DNA of 64,000 bases from Megascapheus bottae (Eukaryota; Chordata; Mammalia; Rodentia; Geomyidae). Of the stretch, positions 42,401 through 55,307 are shown in pieces. The position numbers and the translations under genes were made by a program. The stretch covers positions 20,548-84,547 of the forward strand of contig JANJXV010001714.1 in NCBI GenBank assembly GCA_024803745.1, in the 5' to 3' direction. A model generated the notes under the pieces. That model was not told where the DNA came from. It saw only the letters and a program-made list of their open reading frames with translations, and did no database searches. Position 1 is the stretch's first letter, and each line of letters begins with the position of its first letter.

Positions 42401-45400
42401 AGTTCACACACCTCCATTCTGTGACTTCACACACCTCCATTCGTTGACATCAAAAACCACCATTCTATGATTTCACACAACTCCATTTTAACTTCACACA
42501 CCTCCATTCTCTGAGTTCACACATCTCCATTTTATGACTTCACACACCTCCATTCTATGACTTCACACACCTCAATTCTATGACTTCACACACCTCCATT
42601 CTATGACTTCACACACCTCCATTCTGTGACTTTACACACCTCCACTCTATGACTTCAAAAACCTTCATTCTTACTTCACAAACATCCATTCTGTGACTTC
42701 ACACACCTCCATTATGTGATTTCACACACCTTCATTCGGACTTCACACACCTCCATTCTATGACTTCACACACCTCCGTTCTGACTTCACACAGCTCCAT
42801 TCTGTGACTTCACAAAACTCCATTCTGTGATTTCACACACCTCCAAACTATGACTTCACACACCTCCATGTATGACTTCACACACCTCCATTCTGAGTTC
42901 ACACACCTCCATTATGTGACTTCACACACCTCCATTCTGACTTCACACACCTTCATTTTATGACTTCACACACCTCCATTCTGTGACTTCTCACACCTCC
43001 ATTCTATGACTTCACACTCTTCCATTGTGACGTCACACAACTCCATTCTCTGAGTTCACACATCTCCATTCTATGTCTTCACACACCTTCATTCTTACTT
43101 CAGAAACATACATTCTCTGACTTCACACACCTCCATTCTATGACTTCACAAACCTCCATTCTGTGACTTCACACACCTCCATTCTGTGACTTCACACACC
43201 TCCATTCTATTACTTCACACACCTCAATTCTATGACTTCACACACCTCCATTCTATGACTTCACACACCTCCATTCTGTTATTTCACACACCTCCAATCT
43301 ATGACTTCCAACACCTTCATTCTTACTTCACAAACATCCATTTTGTGACTTGACACACCTCCTTTCTGTGACTTCACACACCTCCATTCTGACTTCACAC
43401 ACCTCCATTCTGTGACTTCACACACCTCCATTCTATGACTTCACACACCTCAATTCTATGACTTCACACACCTCCATTCTCTGACTTCACACACCTCCAT
43501 TCTGACTTCACACCCCTCCATTCTGACTTCACACACCTCCATTCTGTGACTTCACACACCACCTTTCTGACTTCACACACCTCCATTCTCTGACTTCACA
43601 CACCTCCATTCTGTGACTTCACAAACCTCCGTTTTGACTTCACACACTTCCAATCTGTGACTTCACACACCTCCATTCTGTGACTTCACACACCTCTATT
43701 GTTTCACTTCACACACCTCCATTCTTTGACTTCACACACCGCCATTCCATTACTTCACAAACCTCCATTCTATGAGTTCACACACCTCCATTCTATGAGT
43801 TCACACACCTCCAATTTGACTTCACACACCTCCATTCTGTGACTTCACACACCTCTATTGTTTCACTTCACACACCTCCATTCTTTGACTTCACACACCG
43901 CCATTTCATTACTTCACAAACCTCCATTCTATGAGTTCACACACCTCCAATTTGACTTCACACACCTCCATTCTATGACTTCACACACCTTCATTCTTAC
44001 TTCAGAAACATCCATTCTCTGACTTCACACACCTCCATTCTATGACTTCACAAACCTCCATTCTGTGACTTCACACACCTCCATTCTGAGTTCACACACC
44101 TCCTTTCTATGACTTCACACACTTCCATTCTATGACTTCACACACCTCCATTCTGTGGCTTCACACACCTACATTCTGAGTTCACACACCTCCATTCTGT
44201 GACTTCACACACCTCCATTCTGTGACTTCACACACCTCCATTCTGTGACTTCACACACCTCGATCCTATGACTTCACACATCCATTCTATGAATTAACAC
44301 ACCTCCATTCTGTGAGTTCACAAACCTCCATTCTATGACTTCACACAACTCCATTCTGTGACTTAACACACCTCCATTCTGAGTTCACACATCTCCATTC
44401 TATGACTTCACAAACTTCCATTCTGAGTTCACAGACCTCCATTCTATGACTTCACACACCTCCATTCTATGACTTCACACACCTCCATCCTGACTTCACA
44501 CACCTCCATTCTGACTTCACACACCTTAATTCTGTGACTTCACACACCTCCATTCTATGACTTCACACACCTCCATTCTGTGGCGTCACACACCTACATT
44601 CTGAGTTTACACACCTCCATTCTGTGACTTCCCACACCTCAATTCTGTGATTTCACACACCTCCATTCTGACTTCACATACCTCCATTCTATGATTTCAC
44701 ACACCTCCATTCTATGACTTCACACACCTCCATTCTGTGACTTCACACACCAACTTTTTGACTTCACACACCTCCATTCTTTGACTTCACACACCTCCAT
44801 TCTGTGACTTCACACACCTCCGTTTTGACTTCACACACTTCCATTCAGTGACTTCACACACCTCCATTCCATGACTTCACACACCTCCATTCTATGAGTT
44901 CACACACCTCCATTCTATGAGTTCACACACCTCCAATTTGACTTCACACACCTCCATTCCATGACTTCACACACCTCCATTCTGTGACTTCACACACCTC
45001 CATTCGTTGACATCAAAAACCACCATTCTATGATTTCACACAACTCCATTTTAACTTCACACACCTCCATTCTCTGAGTTCACACATCTCCATTTTATGA
45101 CTTCACACACCTCCATTCTATGACTTCACACACCTCAATTCTATGACTTCACACACCTCCATTCTATGACTTCACACACCTCCATTCTGTGACTTTACAC
45201 ACCTCCACTCTATGATTTCAAAAACCTTCATTCTTACTTCACAAACATCCATTCTGTGACTTCACACACCTCCATTATGTGATTTCACACACCTTCATTC
45301 GGACTTCACACACCTCCATTCTATGACTTCACACACCTCCGTTCTGACTTCACACAGCTCCATTCTGTGACTTCACAAAACTCCATTCTGTGATTTCACA

Positions 45401-45786
45401 CACCTCCAAACTATGACTTCACACACCTCCATGTATGACTTCACACACCTCCATTCTGAGTTCACACACCTCCATTATGTGACTTCACACACCTCCATTC
45501 TGACTTCACACACCTTCATTTTATGACTTCACACACCTCCATTCTGTGACTTCTCACACCTCCATTCTATGACTTCACACTCTTCCATTGTGACGTCACA
45601 CAACTCCATTCTCTGAGTTCACACATCTCCATTCTATGATTTCACACACCTCCATTCTGACTTCACACACCTCCATTCTATGACATCACAGACCTCGAAT
45701 CTGTGACTTCACTCACCTCCACTCTATGACTTCACACTCCTCCATTCTATGACTTCCCACACCTCCTTTCTATGACTTTACCCACC
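39449..45786 (+). repeat. HOR block 12 (6338 bp), recombined
   Basis: It begins like block 6 (offset 14,878) but lacks that block's 113-bp deletion. Near 41,760 it continues into block-8-type sequence (GAGTTCACAGACC, CTCCATCCTGAC, GTGGCGTCAC at 41907) where block 6 ends. Class C is at 42439 and TGACGTCA at 43028. At 43,070-43,080 it breaks: TGTCTTCACACACCTTC replaces the expected TGATTTCACACACCTCC, and omega is missing. After a short stretch with AGAAACATACATTC it resumes near 43,195 as a block-3-like head without its start, then block-5-type sequence with class C at 45002 and TGACGTCA at 45591. Confidence 0.82.
41390..41569 (+). repeat. 90-bp four-monomer tandem pair
   Basis: A GTGGCTTC monomer followed by a GAGTTC, a CTTTCTATGAC/CACTTCC and a CATTCTATGAC monomer (23+21+23+23 = 90 bp) occurs here, and its next GTGGCTTC monomer is at 41480. 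The pair is also at 26399/26489, 33746/33836, near 47,728/47,818 and near 58,283/58,373. It is the shortest local HOR I can define. The second copy diverges after about three monomers, so its end is approximate. Confidence 0.75.
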
Positions 45787-48700
45787 TCAGTCTATGACTT
45801 CACACACCTCCATTCTGACTTCACACACCTCCATTCTGTGACTTCACACACCTCCATTCTATGACTTCACACACCTCAATTCTATGACTACACACACCTC
45901 CATTCTATGACTTCACACACCTCCATTCTGTGACTTCACACACCTCCATTCTATGACTTCCAACACCTTCATTCTTACTTCACAAACATCCATTCTGTGA
46001 CTTGACACACCTCCTTTCTGTGACTTCACACACCTCCATTCTGAGTTCACACACCTCCATTCTGTGACTTCACACACCTCCATTCTATGACTTCACACAC
46101 CTCAATTCTATGACTTCACACACCTCCATTCTGTGACTTCACACACCTCCATTCTGACTTCACACCCCTCCATTCTGACTTCACACACCTCCATTCTGTG
46201 ACTTCACACACCACCTTTTTGACTTCACACACCTCCATTCTCTGACTTCACACACCTCCATTCTGTGACTTCACAAACCTCCGTTTTGACTTCACACACT
46301 TCCAATCTGTGACTTCACACACCTCCATTCTGTGACTTCACACACCTCTATTGTTTCACTTCACACACCTCCATTCTTTGACTTCACACACCGCCATTCC
46401 ATTACTTCACAAACCTCCATTCTATGAGTTCACACACCTCCATTCTATGAGTTCACACACCTCCAATTTGACTTCACACACCTCCATTCTATGACTTCAC
46501 ACACCTTCATTCTTACTTCAGAAACATCCATTCTCTGACTTCACACACCTCCATTCTATGACTTCACAAACCTCCATTCTGTGACTTCACACACCTCCAT
46601 TCTGAGTTCACACACCTCCATTCTATGGCTTCACACACTTCCATTCTATGACTTCACACACCTCCATTCTGTGGCTTCACATACCTACATTCTGAGTTCA
46701 CACACCTCCATTCTGTGACTTCACACACCTCGATCCTATGACTTCACACACCTCCATTCTGTGACTTCACACACCTCGATCCTATGACTTCACACACCTC
46801 CATTCTATGAATTAACACACCTCCATTCTGTGAGTTCACAAACCTCCATTCTATGACTTCCCACACCTCCATTCTGTGACTTCACACACCTCCATTCTGT
46901 GACTTCACACACCTCCATTCTATGACTTCAAACACCTTCATTCTTACTTCACAAACATCCATTCTGTGACTTCACACACCTCCTTTCTGTGACTTCAAAC
47001 ACCTTCATTCTGACTTCACACACCTCCATTTTCTGACTTCACACACCTCAATTCTGTGACTTGACACACCTCCATTCTGACTTCACACACCTTCATTCTA
47101 TGATTTCACACACCTCCATTCTACGACTTCACACACCTCCATTCGGAGACTTCACACACCTCCATTCTGACTTCACACCCCTCCATTCTGACTTCACACA
47201 CCTCCATTCTGACTTCACACAGCTCCATTCTATGAATTCACACACGTCCATTCTGTGACTTCACACACCACCTTTTTGACTTCACACACCTCCATTCTCT
47301 GATTTCACACACCTCCATTCTGTGACTTCACACACCTCCGTTTTGACTTCACACACTTCCAATCTGTGACTTCACACACCTCCATTCTGTGACTTCACAC
47401 ACCTCTATTGTTTCACTTCACACACCTTCATTCTGTGACTTCACACACCGCCATTTCATTACTTCACAAACCTCCATTCTATGAGTTCACACACCTCCAT
47501 TCTATGAGTTCACAAACCTCCAATTTGACTTCACACACCTCCATTCTATGACTTCACACACCTTCATTCTTACTTCAGAAACATACATTCTCTGACTTCA
47601 CACACCTCCATTCTATGACTTCACAAACCTCCATTCTGTGACTTCACACACCTCCATTCTGAGTTCACACACCTCCTTTCTATGACTTCACACACTTCCA
47701 TTCTATGACTTCACACACCTCCATTCTGTGGCTTCACACACCTACATTCTGAGTTCACACACCTCCTTTCTATGACTTCACACACTTCCATTCTATGACT
47801 TCACACACCTCCATTCTGTGGCTTCACACACCTACATTCTGAGTTCACACACCTCCATTCTGTGACTTCACACACCTCCATTCTGTGACTTCACACACCT
47901 CCATTCTGTGACTTCACACACCTCGATCCTATGACTTCACACACCTCCATTCTATGAATTAACACACCTCCATTCTGTGAGTTCACAAACCTCCATTCTA
48001 TGACTTCACACACCTCCATTCTGTGACTTAACACACCTCCATTCTGAGTTCACACATCTCCATTCTATGACTTCACAAACTTCCATTCTGAGTTCACAGA
48101 CCTCCATTCTATGACTTCACACACCTCCATTCTGTGGCGTCACACACCTACATTCTGAGTTTACACACCTCCATTCTGTGACTTCCCACACCTCAATTCT
48201 GTGACTTCACACACCTCCATTCTGACTTCACATACCTCCATTCTATGATTTCACACACCTCCATTCTATGACTTCACACACCTCCATTCTGTGACTTCAC
48301 ACACCAACTTTTTGACTTCACACACCTCCATTCTTTGACTTCACACACCTCCATTCTGTGACTTCACACACCTCCGTTTTGACTTCACACACTTCCATTC
48401 AGTGACTTCACACACCTCCATTCCATGACTTCACACACCTCCATTCTATGACTTCACACACCTCCATTCTATGAGTTCACACACCTCCAATTTGACTTCA
48501 CACACCTCCATTCTATGACTTCACACACCTTCATTCTTACTTCAGAAACATCCATTCTCTGACTTCACACACCTCCATTCTATGACTTCACAAACCTCCA
48601 TTCTGTGACTTCACACACCTCCATTCTGAGTTCACACACCTCCATTCTGTGACTTCACACACCTCCATTCTATGACTTCACAAACCTCCATTCTGTGACT

Positions 48701-51700
48701 TCACACACCTCCATTCTGAGTTCACACACGTCCTTTCTATGACTTCACACACTTCCATTCTATGACTTCACACACCTCCATTCTGTGGCTTCACACACCT
48801 ACATTCTGAGTTCACACACCTCCATTCTGTGACTTCACACACCTCCACTCTGTGACTTCACACACCTCCATTCTGTGACTTCACACACCTCGATCCTATG
48901 ACTTCACACACCTCCATTCTATGAATTAACACACCTCCATTCTGTGAGTTCACAAACCTGCATTCTATGACTTCCCACACCTCCATTCTGTGACTTCACA
49001 CACCTCCATTCTGTGACTTCACACACCTCCATTCTACGACTTCAAACACCTTCATTCTTACTTCACAAACATCCATTCTGTGACTTCACACACCTCCTTT
49101 CTGTGACTTCAAACACCTTCATTCTGACTTCACACACCTCCATTTTCTGACTTCACACACCTCAATTCTGTGACTTGACACACCTCCATTCTGACTTCAC
49201 ACACCTTCATTCTATGATTTCACACACCTCCATTCTATGACTTCACACACCTCCATTCGGAGACTTCACACACCTCCATTCTGACTTCACACCCCTCCAT
49301 TCTGACTTCACACACCTCCATTCTGACTTCACACAGCTCCATTCTATGAATTCACACACGTCCATTCTGTGACTTCACACACCACCTTTTTGACTTCACA
49401 CACCTCCATTCTCTGACTTCACACACCTCCATTCGTTGACATCAAAAACCACCATTCTATGACTTCACACAACTCCATTTTAACTTCACACACCTCCATT
49501 CTCTGAGTTCACACACCTCCATTTTATGACTTCACACACCTCCATTCTATGACTTTACACACCTCAATTCTATGACTTCACACACCTCCATTCTATGACT
49601 ACACACACCTCCATTCTGTGACTTCACACACCTCCATTATATGATTTCACACACCTTCATTCTGACTTCACACACCTCCATTCTGTGACTTCACACACCT
49701 CAATTCTGTGACTTCACACACCTCCATTCTGACTTCACACACCTCCATTCTATGACTTCACACAGCTCCATTCTATGACTTCACACACCTCCATTTTGTG
49801 ACTTCACACACGTAAATTCTATGACTTCACACACCTCCATTGTGACTTCACACACCTCCATTCTATGAGTTCACACAACTCCATTCTGACTTCACACACC
49901 TGCATTCTATGACGTCACACACCTCCGTTCTGACTTCACACAGCTCCATTCTGTGACTTCACAAAACTCCATTCTGTGATTTCACACACCTCCATACTAT
50001 GACTTCACACACCTCCATGTATGACTTCACACACCTCCATTCTGAGTTCACACACCTCCATTCTGTGACTTCACACACCTCCATTCTGACTTCACACACC
50101 TCCATTCTGTGACTTCACACACCTCAATTCTGTGACTTCACACACCTCCATTCTGACTTCACATACCTCCATTCTATGATTTCACACACCTCCATTCTAT
50201 GACTTCACACACCTCCATTCTGTGACTTCACACACCACCTTTTTGACTTCACACACCTCCATTCTGTGACTTCACACACCTCCATTCTGTGACTTCACAC
50301 ACCTCCGTTTTGACTTCACACACTTCCATTCTGTGACTTCACACACCTCCATTCTGTGACTTCACACACCTCTATTGTTTCCTTCACACACCTCCATTCT
50401 TTGACTTCACACACCTCCATTCCATGACTTCACACACCTCCATTCTATGAGTTCACACACCTCCAATTTGACTTCACACACCTCCAGTCTATGACGTCAC
50501 ACACCTTCATTCTTACTTCAGAAACATCCATTCTCTGACTTCACACACCTCCATTCTATGACTTCACAAACCTCCATTCTGTAACTTCACACACCTCCAT
50601 TCTGAATTCACACACCTCCATACTGTGACTTCACACCCCTACATTCTTCCTTCACACACCTCCATTCTATGACTTCACACAACTCCATTCTATGATTTCA
50701 CACACCTCCATTCTATGACTTCACACACCTCCATTCTATGACTTCACACACCTCATTTCTGAGTTGACACACCTCCATTCTGTGATTTCACACACCTCCA
50801 ATCTGACTTCACTCACCTCCATTCGTTGACATCAAAAACAACCATTCTATGACTTCACACAACTCCATTGTGACTTCACACACTTCCATTCTATGACTTC
50901 ACACACCTCCATTCTGTGACTTCACACACCTCCATTCTATGACTTCACAAACCTCCATTCTGAGTTCACAGACCTGCATTCTATGACTTCACACACCTCC
51001 ATTCTATGACTTCACTCACCTACATTCTGACTTCACACACCTCCATTCTGACTTCACACACCTCAATTCTGTGACTTCACACACCTCCATTCTGTGATTT
51101 CATACACCTCCAATCTGACTTCACACACCTCCATTCTATGACTTCACACACCTCCATTTTGACTTCACACACCTCCATTCTATGAGTTCACACATCTCCA
51201 TTTTCTGGCTTCACACACCTCCATTCTATTACTTCACACACCTGAATTCTATGAATTCACACACCTCCATTCTATGACTTCACACACCTCCATTCTGTGA
51301 GTTCACACACCTCCACTCTATGATTTCAAACACCTTCATTCTTACTTCACAAACATCCATTCTGTGACTTCACACACCTCCATTCTGTGACTTCACACAC
51401 CTTCATTCTGACTTCACACACCTCCATTCTGTGACTTCACACACCTCAATTCTGTGACTTCACACACCTCCATTCTGACTCCACATACCTCCATTCTATG
51501 ATTTCACACACCTCCATTCTATGACTTCACACACCTCCATTCTGTGACTTCACACACCAACTTTTTGACTTCACACACCTCCATTCTGTGACTTCACACA
51601 CCTCCATTCTGTGACTTCACACACCTCCGTTTTGACTTCACACACTTCCATTCTGTGACTTCACACACCTCCATTCCATGACTTCACACACCTCCATTTT

Positions 51701-54700
51701 ATGAGTTCACACACCTCCATTCTATGAGTTCACACACCTCCAATTTGACTCCACACACCTCCATTCTATGACTTCACACACCTTCATTCTTACTTCAGAA
51801 ACATCCATTCTCTGACTTCACACACCTCCATTCTATGACTTCACAAACCTCCATTCTGTGACTTCACACACCTCCATTCTGAGTTCACACACCTCCATTC
51901 TGTGACTTCACACACCTCCATTCGTTGACATCAAAAACCACCATTCTATGACTTCACACAACTCCATTTTAACTTCACACACCTCCATTCTATGAGTTCA
52001 CACATCTCCATTTTATGACTTCACACACATCCATTCTATGACTTCACACACCTCAATTCTATGACTTCACACACCTCCATTCTATGACTTCACACACCTC
52101 CATTCTGTGACTTCACACACCTCCACTCTATGACTTCAAAAACCTTCATTCTTACTTCACAAACATCCATTCTGTGACTTCACACACCTCCATTATGTGA
52201 TTTCACACACCTTCATTCTGACTTCACACACCTCCATTCTGTGAGTTCACAAACCTCAATTCTGTGACTTCACACACCTCCATTCTGACTTCACACACCT
52301 TCATTCCATGACTTCACACACCTCCATTCTATGACTTCACACACCTCCATTTTGTGACTTCACACACCTAAATTCTATGACTTCACACACCTCCATTATG
52401 ACTTCACACACCTCCATTCTATGAGTTCACACACCTCCATTCTGACTTCACACACCTCCATTCTATGACTTCACACACCTCCATTCTGTGACTTCACACA
52501 CCTCCATTCTGTGACTTCACACACCTCCGTTTTGCCTTCACATACTTCCAATCTGTGACTTCACACACCTCCATTCTGTGACTTCACACACCTCTATTGT
52601 TTCACTTCACACACCTCCATTCTTTGACTTCACACACCGCCATTCCATGACTTCACAAACCTCCATTCTATGAGTTCACACACCTCCATTCTATGAGTTC
52701 ACACACCTCCAATTTGACTTCAAACATCTCCATTCTATGACTTCACACACCTTCATTCTTACTTCAGAAACATCCATTCTCTGACTTCACACACCTCCAT
52801 TCTATGACTTCACAAACCTCCATTCTGTGACTTCACACACCTCCTTTCTCAGTTCACACACCTCCTTTCTATGACTTCACACACCTCCATTCTATGAATT
52901 AACACACCTCCATTCTGTGAGTTCACACACCTCCATTCTGAGTTCACACACCTCCATTCTATGACTTCACAAACCTTCATTCTGAGTTCACAGACCTCCA
53001 TTCTATGACTTCACACACCTCCATTCTATGAGTTTACTCACCTCCATTCTGACTTCACACACCTCCATTCTGACTTCACACACCTCAATTCTGTGATTTC
53101 ACACACTTCCATTCTATGACTTCACACACCTCCATTCTGTGGCTTCACACACCTACATTCTGAGTTTACACACCTCCATTCTGTGACTTCACACACCTCC
53201 ATTCTGTGATTTCACACACCTCCAATCTCACTTCACACACCTCCATTTTATGACTTCACACACCTCCATTCTATGAGTTCACTCACCTCCATTCTGACTT
53301 CACACACCTCCATTCTGACTTCACACACCTCAATTCTATGATTTCACACACTTCCATTCTATGACTTTACACACGTCCATTCTGTGGCTTCACACACCTA
53401 CATTCTGAGTTTACACACCTCCATTCTGTGACTTCACACACCTCCATTCTGTGATTTCACACACCTCCAATCTCACTTCACACACCTCCATTTTATGACT
53501 TCACACACCTCCATTCGTTGACATCAAAAAACACCATTCTATGACTTCACACAACTCCATTTTGACTTCACACACCTCCATTCTATGAGTTCACACACCT
53601 CCATTTTATGACTTCACACACCTCCATTCTATGACTTCACACACCTCCATTCTGTGATATCACACACCTCCAATCTCACTTCACACACCTCCATTCTGTG
53701 ACTTCACACACCTCCACTCTATGACTTCAAACACCTTCATTCTTACTTCACAAACATCCATTCTGTGACTTCACACACCTCCATTCTGTGACTTCACACA
53801 CCTTCATTCTGACTTCACACACCTCCATTCTGTGACTTCATACACCTCAATTCTGTGACTTCACACACCTCCATTCTGACTTCACACACCTCCATTCTGT
53901 GACTTCACACACCTCCATTCTGTGGCTTCACACACCTCCGTTTTGACTTCACACATTTCAATTCTGTGACTTCACACCCCTCCATTCTGTGACTTCACAC
54001 ACCTCTATTGTTTCACTTCACACACCTCCATTCTTTGACTTCACACACCTCCATTCCATGACTTCTCACACCTCCATTCTATGAGTTCACACACCTCCAT
54101 TCTATGAGTTCACACACCTCCAATTTGACTTCACACACCTCCATTCTATGACTTCACACACCTTTATTCTTACTTCAGAAACATCCATTCTCTGACTTCA
54201 CACACCTCCATTCTATGACTTCACAAACCTCCATTCTGTGACTTCACACACCTCCATTCTGTGGCTTCACACAGCTCCATTCTGACTTCACACACCTCCA
54301 TTCTGTGACTTCACACACCTCCATTCTGTGACTTCACACACCTCGATCCTATGACTTCACACACCTCCATTCTATGAATTCACACACCTCCATTCTATGA
54401 CTTCACACACCTCCATTCTGTGACTTCACACACCTCCATTCTGAGTTCACACACCTCCATTCTATGACTTCACAAACCCCAATTCTGAGTTCACAGACCT
54501 CCATTCTATGACTTCACACACTTCCATTCTATGACTTCACACACCTCCATTCTGACTTCACACACCTCCATTCTGACTTCACACACCTCAATTCTTTGAC
54601 TTCACACACCTCCATTCTATGATTCCACACACTTCCATTCTATGACTTCACACACCTCCATTCTATGACTTCACACACCTCATTTCTGAGTTGACACACC

Positions 54701-55307
54701 TCCATTCTGTGATTTCACACACCTCCAATTTGACTTCACTCACCTCCATTCTATGACTTCACACACCTCCATTCGTTGACATCAAAAACAACCATTCTAT
54801 GACTTCACACAACTCCATTGTGACTTCACACACCTCCATTCTGACTTCACACACCTCAATTCTGTGACTTCACAGACCTCCATTCAATGATTTCACACAC
54901 TTCCATTCTATGACTTCACACACCTCCATTCTGTGGCTTCACACACCTACATTCTGAGTTCACACACCTCCATTCTGTGACTTAACACACCTCCATTCTG
55001 TGATTTCACACACTTCCAATCTGACTTCACACATCTTCATTTTATGACTTCACACACCTCCATTCTGTGACTTCTCACACCTCCATTCTATGACTTCACA
55101 CTCTTCCATTGTGACGTCACACAACTCCATTCTCTGAGTTCACACATCTCCATTCTATGATTTCACACACCTCCATTCTGACTTCACACACCTCCATTCT
55201 ATGACATCACAGACCTCGAATCTGTGACTTCACTCACCTCCACTCTATGACTTCACACTCCTCCATTCTATGACTTCCCACACCTCCTTTCTATGACTTT
55301 ACCCACC
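45787..55307 (+). repeat. HOR block 13 (9521 bp), mosaic
   Basis: The first ~2.3 kb follows block 12 at offset 6338 (GGAGACTTC 40803 to 47141). At 48,134 GTGGCGTCAC comes 111 bp too early, a deletion of five monomers. Sequence around 49,255-49,431 repeats the GGAGACTTC landmark and leads to class C. From about 50.1 kb the block copies block 2: class B 50821 and class C 51920 match 9884 and 10983 at offset 40,937; class A 53513, class B 54771 and omega match at offset 41,023. A junction near 52,850 carries two CTCCTTTCT monomers in a row. Confidence 0.82.
53922..55307 (+). repeat. Tail module, copy 5 (1386 bp)
   Basis: It runs from GTGGCTTCACACACCTCCG to omega, 41,023 bp after copy 2. TCACACCT is at 54066 and 55075, CTCATTTCTGAG at 54681, class B TTCGTTG at 54771, TGACGTCA at 55112. 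The length is unchanged from copies 2-4, although the blocks around it differ greatly. Confidence 0.86.
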
